DNA of 52,706 nucleotides, from positions 1-52,706 of the forward strand of contig JAHQYN010000010.1 of assembly GCA_024421085.1 (NCBI GenBank), written 5' to 3'. Under the pieces are notes generated by a model. That model saw nothing but the letters and a program-made list of their open reading frames with translations. It did no database searches and was not told where the DNA came from. The position numbers were made by a program, and so were the translations under genes. Each line of letters starts with the position of its first letter. Within the stretch, counting starts at the first letter, position 1. Source of the DNA: Acidimicrobiia bacterium. Lineage in GTDB: Bacteria; Actinomycetota; Acidimicrobiia; Acidimicrobiales; Aldehydirespiratoraceae. Positions 17,567 through 24,606 of this stretch are shown in pieces.

Positions 17567-17716
17567 ATGCGGTTCAAGAAGCCTGCTTTGGGAGGGCCTG
17601 TTTGGGCCGTGTCGGGCGGGCGTGCCGAGTTGTTGCCGCGTCAGCGCGGCCGGATCAGCGCAGTCCTGGTGATGGGTTGCAAACTCGGTGTCTTCGTGGG
17701 CACGGTGTCGCGGTGA
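17567..17716 (+). CDS. Possible 49-codon leader ORF overlapping cysC
   Basis: ATG at 17567 opens a frame that ends TGA at 17714-17716, overlapping the cysC start as GTGA. The product starts MRFKKPALGGPVWAVSGG and is not recognised. The overlap suggests that cysC translation may be coupled to it. It could equally be chance, since the upstream RBS is poor. Confidence 0.3.
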   Translation: MRFKKPALGGPVWAVSGGRAELLPRQRGRISAVLVMGCKLGVFVGTVSR

Positions 17717-18318
17717 GTGAAGGCTCCTCCAACATCGTTTGGCACCAGGGACATCTCTCGCGGGCGCAGCGTTGGGAGGCTCTGGGTCAACGCGGGGCGA
17801 CCGTGTGGTTCACGGGTCTGTCGGGTTCGGGAAAGTCGAGTGTGGCGGTCGCTGTGGAGAGGGCTCTCGTCGAGTCGGGCCGGCTCGCCTATGTGCTCGA
17901 CGGCGACAACATTCGCCACGGCCTCAACCGCGATCTCGGGTTCACTGCCTCAGACCGCGACGAGAACGTGCGCCGTGCCGCAGAGGTCGGTCGTCTGCTC
18001 GCAGATGCGGGAGCGGTTGCGCTGGTCCCGCTGGTGTCGCCGTACCGTGCGGCCCGCAACAATGCTCGGGCACTCCATGAAGCAGCGGAGATACCATTCG
18101 TCGAGGTGTTCGTCGACACGCCACTCGAGGTCTGTGAGCAGCGCGACGCCAAGGGGCTGTACGCCAGGGCCCGCGCCGGGGAGATCAGCGGTTTCACCGG
18201 CATCGACGATCCTTATGAACCGCCCTTGAGCCCAGAGCTCCGTCTCGTTCCCGCCGACGGTGACGCCGAGGCCGCAGCAGCGCTGGTGGTCTCGCTGCTC
18301 GACCGCGTGGCCGAATAG
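17713..18318 (+). CDS. cysC: Adenylylsulfate kinase
   Basis: 201 residues with P-loop GLSGSGKSS (~residues 36-44), the APS-binding DGDNIRHGLNRDLGF and ENVRRAAEVGRLL, then EVFVDTPLEVCEQRDAKGLY and GFTGIDDPYEPP. It phosphorylates APS to PAPS, the sulfate donor for the sulfotransferase at 33072 and a possible route to reduction. Start GTG at 17713 is chosen because the longer frame upstream overlaps unrelated sequence. It is cut off from cysDN by the AbiE insertion, so it needs its own promoter. Confidence 0.93.
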   Translation: MSEGSSNIVWHQGHLSRAQRWEALGQRGATVWFTGLSGSGKSSVAVAVERALVESGRLAYVLDGDNIRHGLNRDLGFTASDRDENVRRAAEVGRLLADAGAVALVPLVSPYRAARNNARALHEAAEIPFVEVFVDTPLEVCEQRDAKGLYARARAGEISGFTGIDDPYEPPLSPELRLVPADGDAEAAAALVVSLLDRVAE

Positions 18319-18331
18319 ACTGGACGGTCTT

Positions 18332-19303
18332 ATGAGCGTCGAGCGGGTCCCCTACGACGAGTTCTCGATGTTTTGCGAGAACGCTTCTGAGTTCGGCTTG
18401 CCCTACGACGGCCCGCCCGTCGTGCGGCGCGAACGCGTCGATCTCGAAGATGGCCGACTCATCAGCGCTCTGGTCTGGGGTGACGGGCCACCCGAGCTAG
18501 TTTTCCTGCACGGCGGGGCCCAGAACGCCCATACCTGGGACACGGTCGCTCTGGCGCTGGGCCGTCCGCTGGTGTGCCTCGACCTACTGGGCCATGGACA
18601 TTCAGGGGCAGCACGAAGGGGCAGCGCTGATGTGGTCGACAACGCTGCGGACATCGCCGTGGCCGTCGCGGCGCTCGGCGCGGACGCGGGCGCGGTGATC
18701 GGCATGTCGCTCGGGGGCATGACTCTGTTGGCCTTGGCCGACTGTGCGCCTGATCTGGTACGCAAGGCGGTGCTCGTTGACGTGACGCCCGGTGTTGACG
18801 AGCACAAGATCAGCAACATCGCGGCGTTCATCGACGGACCGGAGAGCTTCGACAGTTTCGACGACCTGTTGGCTCGGACGATCGAGTTCAACCCGACCAG
18901 AACCGTGGAGTCTCTGCGCCGCGGCATTCTTCACAACGCCCAGCAGCGACCCGACGGTTCGTGGGTGTGGCGCTATGCGCGCTTCCGTGAGAGTGAGACG
19001 CGTGAGAGTGGGACGCAAGCAAGTGAGCCGCGTGAGAGTGAGCCGCGTGAGAGTGAGACCCGGGGAGAGGCGGACGGCTTTCCGAGGTTCGGGAACCTGT
19101 GGGATTCGGTGTCCAATCTGACGGTTCCGTTGATGCTTTTACGCGGTATGCGTGAGCAGTCCGTCGTGGACGACGCGGATGAAGCCGAGTTGCTGCGCCG
19201 TTGTCCGTCCGCGCGGATCGAGCATGTCGCCGAGGCCGGTCACAGCGTTCAGGGCGACACCCCGCTCGAACTTGCCGCGCTCATCGAGGACTTTGTGTTT
19301 TGA
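18332..19303 (+). CDS. Alpha/beta-hydrolase with repeat-expanded linker
   Basis: 323 residues: oxyanion region VFLHGGAQNAHTWD, DLLGHGHSG, nucleophile elbow GMSLGG (~residue 130), and a C-terminal histidine in EAGHSVQGDTP. A lid/linker at about residues 218-245 is a run of RESETRESG-like units from a 15-bp repeat, not part of the fold. The gene starts 13 nt after cysC and may share its transcript. Substrate unknown. Confidence 0.8.
   Translation: MSVERVPYDEFSMFCENASEFGLPYDGPPVVRRERVDLEDGRLISALVWGDGPPELVFLHGGAQNAHTWDTVALALGRPLVCLDLLGHGHSGAARRGSADVVDNAADIAVAVAALGADAGAVIGMSLGGMTLLALADCAPDLVRKAVLVDVTPGVDEHKISNIAAFIDGPESFDSFDDLLARTIEFNPTRTVESLRRGILHNAQQRPDGSWVWRYARFRESETRESGTQASEPRESEPRESETRGEADGFPRFGNLWDSVSNLTVPLMLLRGMREQSVVDDADEAELLRRCPSARIEHVAEAGHSVQGDTPLELAALIEDFVF
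18985..19065. repeat. Coding 15-bp minisatellite (CGTGAGAGTGAGACG-type)
   Basis: Five to six units inside the alpha/beta-hydrolase gene, coding RESET, RESGT, ASEP, RESEP, RESEP and RESET. The length of the insert is a multiple of three, so the frame is kept. Confidence 0.75.
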
Positions 19304-19396
19304 TCGTGCGTGTGTGTTGATCGTGCGTCTTCGGATCCAGCGTTCTCAGACTCTAATGAATTGGGCACCCACTGCGCGGGGAGTCTAGCAGCAGGT

Positions 19397-19437
19397 CGTT
19401 TTGGTCCGGTTGGATGGTCAGGGAACGGACCCGAACG
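19397..19437 (+). terminator. Hairpin, possible terminator
   Basis: Arms CGTTTTGGTCCGGTT (19397-19411) and AACGGACCCGAACG (19424-19437) pair over ~13 bp around a 12-nt loop. There is no T tract, so it is a terminator only by position, about 95 nt after the hydrolase stop. Confidence 0.4.
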
Positions 19438-19500
19438 ACAGCCCCACATGCTCGCCGTCTGAAGGGGAGTGTCTGGTAGACCCTCGGCGATCAAAGAGAC

Positions 19501-19547
19501 GGTCGATCTGATGCTCTGGAAACAGTCGCTTGGAACCTCCTGAAGTT
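19501..19547 (+). repeat. 47-bp element, copy 1 (upstream of surface-protein gene)
   Basis: Shares 42 of 47 bases with 24497-24543, including GGAAACAGTCGCTT and CTCCTGAAGTT. Both copies have the same orientation and bracket the surface-protein gene. Copy 1 has weak promoter-like hexamers CTGATG and TGGAAC with a 17-bp spacer. It may be part of the gene's promoter or a recombination repeat. Confidence 0.6.
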
Positions 19548-19650
19548 TGCGAGTAGGTTGTGGATCATGTGGGCGGTCCGCGAACATGGAGGCACGCGCG
19601 CAATCGACATTGGTCGGCTGCTTCGTCGGGGTACATCGGGGCGCGCTGGA

Positions 19651-22600
19651 ATGGGTCGGCGTCGGGCGGCCGTGTTGGCGGCGGCGTTGGCGTTGGCAAT
19701 GGTCGCGGTGTCGGTGCCGCCTGCGGCTGCACAGGATTTCGGGGCGAAGGTGCTCCCGGCCGATGTGGCGCTGAGCGCCGGCGACGGCCAGTACACGCTG
19801 TCTTGGGGAGGGTGGACCGACCTGCCGGTGGTCCGCGTCAACACGAGCCACCGGGTCACCGACGCCGACCCGTCGATGCCCGGTGAGCAGCCGGGCGGTT
19901 GGTCGGCCAACCGTGTATCGACCGAATCGGAGGTGCGTGCGCAGTCGTTGGTGGTCGACTCGCTGACCAACGACGTCACCTACGAGGTCCGGGCCCAGTT
20001 CTTCAGCGACTCCGCCTCGTCCACTGACGTGCTGGTTGTCGGCGAAGTGACCCCGATGCGCATTCTCAACTCCGGGGATCCCGACGAGACGTTCGGCACC
20101 GCAGGGCGGGTGGCCTCGGATCTCGGCACTGCAAAGAGCGAGCTTTTCGGGCTGGCGGTGCAGGCTGACGGCAAGATCGTGACGGCCGGTTTTGCCCACA
20201 ACGGCACCGACGAGGACTTCTTGGTGGCGCGTTACAACGAGGACGGCTCGCTTGACACGGGATTCGGTTCGGACGGCAAGGTGTTTACTGACTTCCTCCC
20301 AGACGACGACCGCGGCAGCGACGACCGCGGCAGCGACGACCGCGCCAACGACGTGGTGGTGCAGGCTGACGGCAAGATCGTGGTGGTAGGCGTTGCGAGC
20401 CCGAGCGGCGAAGCCGACAGATTCGCGGTGGCGCGATACAACATTGACGGCTCACTCGACAGCAGTTTCGGCACCGGCGGCAAGGTGACGTTCAATGATC
20501 GCAGACGTTGCTGTCATCATCGGGCGAACGCGGTTGCGCTGCAGGCTGACGGCAAGATCGTGGTGGCCGGCTCAGCGGACGCTGCGAGAGAGGGCGAACC
20601 GACGCATCACAGCGATTTCGCGCTGCTCCGCCTGAATTCTGACGGTTCGACCGAACCCGGTGGGTTCTTTACCCACGATGCAGGGAAATTCTTTCATACG
20701 CCGGGCTATCTCAAAGCAAATCCTGACATATCGTATGTCGGCAGCGATGACGCGGCCTTGGACGTGGCCGTTCGTCCCGACGGGAAGATTGTCGCGGTCG
20801 GTTACGCGCACCACGGAATATTTGACACCCCCTGGGTGCTGGCTCTGACAACCGAGTTCAAGCTCGACCTCAGCTTCGGCAAGCGCCACAGCAGAAGCGA
20901 CGTCAGTACCGGCGAGCAAAGAGGCGAGTTCGGGCTCGGCCCGGGCCCGTATCGGTTCACTTCGGTGGCGGTACAGCCCGACAACAAGATCGTCGCCGCC
21001 GGGTGGGCCGACACCGATTACTTTTGGGATGATGAGGAGGGCACGCTCCGCCGCGGGATTGTCGCTCGTTTCACCGCCGCAGGGGAGCGGGACCTCAACT
21101 TCGGCCACCTCGGTATTGGCGTGATTGCGGACCGCCCGTACGGTGTCTCGTTCTTCGATGTGGCGCTGCAGGCGAACGGCAGGATCATCCTGGCGGGCCG
21201 GGTCGATACCGAGGTCGCGTCGGTTCAGCCCGCGGGTGCCGGTTTGCTGGTGCGTCTTGGTCTAGACGGCGAGATTGACCGTTCCTTCGGGCCGTTGGCG
21301 TCGGTCAATAGGCAGGGGCGGGTGGTGATCCGTTCCGAGTCGACCGGGGGCGACGCGCAGGTGAACGCGGTGGCATTCGACGCCCACAGCAGGGTCGTCG
21401 TCGCGGGCCGAGACAGACCCAGCGGGCCAGCCCCTCCTTCGCAGACTGATGAGACTGAGGAGACTGAACAGACTGAGGAGTCTGGACAGACTGAGGAGAC
21501 TCAGCGGACCGGGCTCCTGCTGGCCCGTCATCTGGGGCAGGGGTCGAGGTCTTCGGATGCGTCGTTGATCGGCCTGTCGTTGTCGTCGAGCACTGACGGG
21601 TCGACGTTCGACGGGACACCGACGTTATCGCCAGCGTTCGCGTCGGGCACTAGGAACTACACGGCGGAGACTGACATCGGAGTGACCCATCTGAAGGTGA
21701 CGCCGACTGCCGGTGATGCCCGGGCGGAGGTGTGGCTGATAGAGGGCCCCGGGGCCGGGTGTATACAGCGCCTCGACAGCGGGCAGACTAGCCGCGCGAT
21801 CGAATTCGTGCAGGACGCGCCCGCAACGTCTCCAAATACTCCTCTGCGGTGCGGGCGGAATGGCAGCGCGATCGAATACTCGCAGGAGTTCACGTTTCAG
21901 GTGCAGGTGACCGCCGAGGACAAGTCTGTCGCCGAGTACAACGTGACGTTGCGTCCCGCTGCGACTTTGAGGCTGACGGTCGAGGGCCAGGGGCGTCACG
22001 CCTCTGCCCGGGTGGGAGAGGACGACGGGCAGGTTGCGGTGACCGCTACGTTGGACCGCGCAGCAGCGGTCGATGTGCCGGTGTTGTTGCGGGCTAGTGC
22101 GCCTGTCGCTGAAGAAAGTGTGGATTTCGAGTTGTCGCAGCCTGCCTTCACGATCCCTGCGGGCTCGTTGGCGGCGTCGGGCACGTTGACGCTGATCGAC
22201 GACGCAGTCGATGAGCTGGACGAGCTGATCCACCTGACTGCCGCGCCGTCGACTTCGAGCTTGCAATATGTGGGAGTTACGCTGGTGGTGCAAGACGACG
22301 ACGATCCGCGCCTGGTTTTGAGCCGTTCGACGCTGACGATGCCCCCTGGCCACGCGATGACGTACACGGTGCGTTTGGACCGTCAGCCGTCCGGTCGAGT
22401 GCAAATTTTGCCGACTTTGGTGCATTCAACGCGCCCGGTCATTTCGGAGAGCAAGGTTGCGAAGGTGTCGGGCACGTTGGAGTTCACTCGGTCGAATTGG
22501 ATGGTTCCGCAGACGGTGACTGTAACGGGTGTGGCTGACGGGCTGGACGAAGTCAGTCACATAATGCGCCTGGAGCAAGCGAAAGATGTCTGGGTTTGGG

Positions 22601-24243
22601 ACTACTCGTCTGACACGGTGAGCGTCGACGTGGCTGAGCCGGGTCCTCTTGATGCCGATCCGTCTGTCGATCTGGATCCGCGCGGTCCGGGTCCGCCTGT
22701 CGATCTGGGCCCGCGCGGTCCGGGTCCGCCTGTCGATCTGGGCCCGCGCGGTCCGGGTCCGCCTGTCGATCCGGGCCCGCGCGGTCCGGGTCCGCCTGTC
22801 GATCTGGGCCCCGGCGGTCCACCTCCGGTTGTTGGGGCCGACCCGCCCGCTGTCACGCTGAGCGGTGCCACTGCGTCGGTCGCACCGGGCGAGAGCACTT
22901 CATACAGCATCTCGCTCGACTCGGCACCCACGGCGGACGTGACCGTGACGGCCACCGTCGACGACGATGCCATCGCCGTCGTAACCCCCGTCGTCCTCAC
23001 CTTCACGCCGAGCAGTTGGCAAAGCCCGCAAACCCTGCAGCTACGAGGTGTCGCAGCGGGAACTGCCACCATCACCCACACCACCGACCCGGCCCCCACC
23101 AGCCCCGCGGCCACGTTCACAGTCAATGTCACCCCACCCGCCGACACCGCCGACGATACCGACGGCGATGCCGACGGCGATGCCGACGGCGATGCCGATG
23201 TTGACGGCACGGACGACGATACCGACGGCGATACCGACGACGATGCCGATGTTGACGGCACGGACAGCGATACCGATGTTGACGGCACGGACAGCGATAC
23301 CGACCTCGCCGCCGACGGCGATGCCGATGTTGACGACACGGACGGCGATACCGACCCCGCCGCCGACGGCGATGCCGGCGTCGACGACGATGCCGACGTC
23401 GCCGACGATGCCGACGATGCCGACGTTGACATTGGTGACGGTGATAACGGCGATACCGTTGCCGACGGCGACACCGACGACACCGACGGCGACATTGGCG
23501 ACGACACCGACGGCGACATTGGCGACGACACCGACGGCGACATTGGCGACGACACCGACGGCACGGACGGCGATACCGACACCGGCCCCGCTGAAGGCGG
23601 CGCCGATGGCACCGACACCGGCGAAACGGGCGCGGACGAAGACGGTACCGGCGGCGATGTCGCTGACGGGGTAACTGTCCAGCCGGCCGGGTTCGCCGAC
23701 GTCGATCCCGCCAGCATTCATGCGGCGGCCATTGACGCGCTCGCGGCCGCGGACATCACCACGGGCTGTGACCGGTCCCCGTTGCGGTATTGTCCCGACG
23801 GTCTGGTAACGAGGGCGGAGATGGCGAGCTTCCTAGTTCGGGCCCTCGGTTTGAAGTCGTCCGGCTCTGCCGGGTTCACCGATGTTGACCCCGCCAGCAT
23901 TCATGCGGCGGCCATTGACGCGCTCGCGGCCGCGGACATCACCACGGGCTGTGACCGGTCCCCGTTGCGGTATTGTCCCGACGGTCTGGTAACGAGGGCG
24001 GAGATGGCGAGTTTCTTGGTCCGGGCCCTCGGTTTGAAGTCGTCCGGCTCTGCCGGGTTCACCGATGTTGACCCCGCGAGCATTCATGCGGCGGCCATTG
24101 ACGCGCTCGCGGCCGCGGACATCACCACGGGCTGTGACCGGTCCCCGTTGCGGTATTGTCCTGAGGGTCTGGTAACGAGGGCGCAGATGGCCAGTTTCCT
24201 CGCACGCGCCCTCAACCTCCCGACCCCTTCGCCACGCCAATAA
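19651..24243 (+). CDS. Giant secreted protein: delta-60 repeats, cadherin-like and Calx-beta domains, acidic repeats, three SLH-like repeats
   Basis: About 1,530 residues. A signal peptide (MGRRRAAVLAAALALAM, cut after AAAQ) is followed by an FN3-like domain, then many delta-60 repeats marked by AVQADGKIVVAG and SLDTGFGSDGKV (to ~residue 630). Next come a TEET/EQTE linker, a cadherin-like beta-sandwich (LIGLSLSSSTDG to AEYNVTL), Calx-beta-like domains (VAVTATLDRAAAVDV, DDDDPRLVLS), five RGPGPPVDLGP units, a Ca2+-type Asp/Gly tract (DADGDADGDADV) and three 61-residue SLH-like repeats. Likely cell-wall bound, adhesive or Ca2+-dependent. The start at 19651 is chosen for the signal peptide; ATG 19558 would put 31 residues before it. 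Confidence 0.85.
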   Translation: MGRRRAAVLAAALALAMVAVSVPPAAAQDFGAKVLPADVALSAGDGQYTLSWGGWTDLPVVRVNTSHRVTDADPSMPGEQPGGWSANRVSTESEVRAQSLVVDSLTNDVTYEVRAQFFSDSASSTDVLVVGEVTPMRILNSGDPDETFGTAGRVASDLGTAKSELFGLAVQADGKIVTAGFAHNGTDEDFLVARYNEDGSLDTGFGSDGKVFTDFLPDDDRGSDDRGSDDRANDVVVQADGKIVVVGVASPSGEADRFAVARYNIDGSLDSSFGTGGKVTFNDRRRCCHHRANAVALQADGKIVVAGSADAAREGEPTHHSDFALLRLNSDGSTEPGGFFTHDAGKFFHTPGYLKANPDISYVGSDDAALDVAVRPDGKIVAVGYAHHGIFDTPWVLALTTEFKLDLSFGKRHSRSDVSTGEQRGEFGLGPGPYRFTSVAVQPDNKIVAAGWADTDYFWDDEEGTLRRGIVARFTAAGERDLNFGHLGIGVIADRPYGVSFFDVALQANGRIILAGRVDTEVASVQPAGAGLLVRLGLDGEIDRSFGPLASVNRQGRVVIRSESTGGDAQVNAVAFDAHSRVVVAGRDRPSGPAPPSQTDETEETEQTEESGQTEETQRTGLLLARHLGQGSRSSDASLIGLSLSSSTDGSTFDGTPTLSPAFASGTRNYTAETDIGVTHLKVTPTAGDARAEVWLIEGPGAGCIQRLDSGQTSRAIEFVQDAPATSPNTPLRCGRNGSAIEYSQEFTFQVQVTAEDKSVAEYNVTLRPAATLRLTVEGQGRHASARVGEDDGQVAVTATLDRAAAVDVPVLLRASAPVAEESVDFELSQPAFTIPAGSLAASGTLTLIDDAVDELDELIHLTAAPSTSSLQYVGVTLVVQDDDDPRLVLSRSTLTMPPGHAMTYTVRLDRQPSGRVQILPTLVHSTRPVISESKVAKVSGTLEFTRSNWMVPQTVTVTGVADGLDEVSHIMRLEQAKDVWVWDYSSDTVSVDVAEPGPLDADPSVDLDPRGPGPPVDLGPRGPGPPVDLGPRGPGPPVDPGPRGPGPPVDLGPGGPPPVVGADPPAVTLSGATASVAPGESTSYSISLDSAPTADVTVTATVDDDAIAVVTPVVLTFTPSSWQSPQTLQLRGVAAGTATITHTTDPAPTSPAATFTVNVTPPADTADDTDGDADGDADGDADVDGTDDDTDGDTDDDADVDGTDSDTDVDGTDSDTDLAADGDADVDDTDGDTDPAADGDAGVDDDADVADDADDADVDIGDGDNGDTVADGDTDDTDGDIGDDTDGDIGDDTDGDIGDDTDGTDGDTDTGPAEGGADGTDTGETGADEDGTGGDVADGVTVQPAGFADVDPASIHAAAIDALAAADITTGCDRSPLRYCPDGLVTRAEMASFLVRALGLKSSGSAGFTDVDPASIHAAAIDALAAADITTGCDRSPLRYCPDGLVTRAEMASFLVRALGLKSSGSAGFTDVDPASIHAAAIDALAAADITTGCDRSPLRYCPEGLVTRAQMASFLARALNLPTPSPRQ
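22675..22815. repeat. Coding ~30-bp repeat (RGPGPPVDLGP units)
   Basis: Four to five near-identical units containing CGCGGTCCGGGTCCGCC code for a Pro/Gly hinge between beta-sandwich domains of the giant surface protein. Confidence 0.75.
23145..23590. repeat. Coding acidic repeats (GATGCCGACGGC, GACACCGACGGC units)
   Basis: Short units coding DADGDADG, DGTDSDTDV and DIGDDTDG. Within it a 30-bp unit (DIGDDTDG with DTDG) is repeated three times at about 23490-23565. The tract resembles Ca2+-binding Asp-rich linkers. Confidence 0.75.
23692..24240. repeat. Three near-identical 183-bp units (SLH-like)
   Basis: Units start at 23692, 23875 and 24058, each 61 codons (FADVDPASIHAAAIDALAAA onward, with TTGC and RYCP Cys pair and VTRAEMASFLVRAL). 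Even synonymous positions are almost unchanged between units, so they were copied or homogenised recently. Confidence 0.9.
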
Positions 24244-24281
24244 CCGCCAACCCAATGACCGCCAACCCAATAACCGCCAAC
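24237..24281. repeat. Three 15-bp tandem units over the stop codon
   Basis: CCAATAACCGCCAAC repeated three times, with one A/G change in the second unit and a partial fourth. The first unit contains the TAA stop of the giant surface protein. Confidence 0.85.
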
Positions 24282-24606
24282 CCGATCGCCAGGGGAACTG
24301 TAGACGTGAGCGACATTCCGCGGGCCCGGCGGGGCGCGGGGCCTCGCAGCCGCCGGTGCCTCCGGTGCAGTCGCTGCACCCGATGATGCCGCTGAAGCCC
24401 TCCCCCTCACCGGTCGGGGGGCCACCGGGTCAGATGTCGGCCACCGCCGCGTCGGGTGCCTCTCCGAGCGCGTCGGGGCATGCGGACCGGAGAAATGGTC
24501 GATTTGATTCTCCGGAAACAGTCGCTTAGAATCTCCTGAAGTTGTCGATTGGGCTGACGTGCGGGCCGGGGTGCGGGGTTCTGCGAACGGGGGAAGCTCG
24601 CTTCGC
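24244..24606. other. Gap between convergent genes; no gene seen
   Basis: About 360 bases with the end of the 15-bp repeat, a G/C-rich stretch with no credible frame, and copy 2 of the 47-bp element. No tRNA and no convincing terminator. Confidence 0.5.
24497..24543 (+). repeat. 47-bp element, copy 2 (downstream of surface-protein gene)
   Basis: Second copy, same orientation as 19501-19547. It contains TTGATT (24504-24509) and TAGAAT (24527-24532) separated by 17 bp, a good sigma-70-type promoter. No gene in this orientation follows, since the next gene is convergent; so it is either an orphan promoter, an antisense promoter or one end of a duplicated or mobile segment. Confidence 0.6.

Larger units (their letters stand above)
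19304..19650 (+). other. Intergenic region with hairpin and 47-bp repeated element
   Basis: No gene was recognised here. It contains a strong inverted repeat (19397-19437), which may end the hydrolase transcript, and the first copy of the element described at 19501-19547. The frame of the next gene is open from an ATG at 19558, but the signal peptide begins at 19651. Confidence 0.5.

Noticed and set aside
15382-17712. Transposon or IS-borne insertion in the cys locus
   Set aside because: No transposase, terminal inverted repeats or target duplication could be found at the AbiE boundaries.
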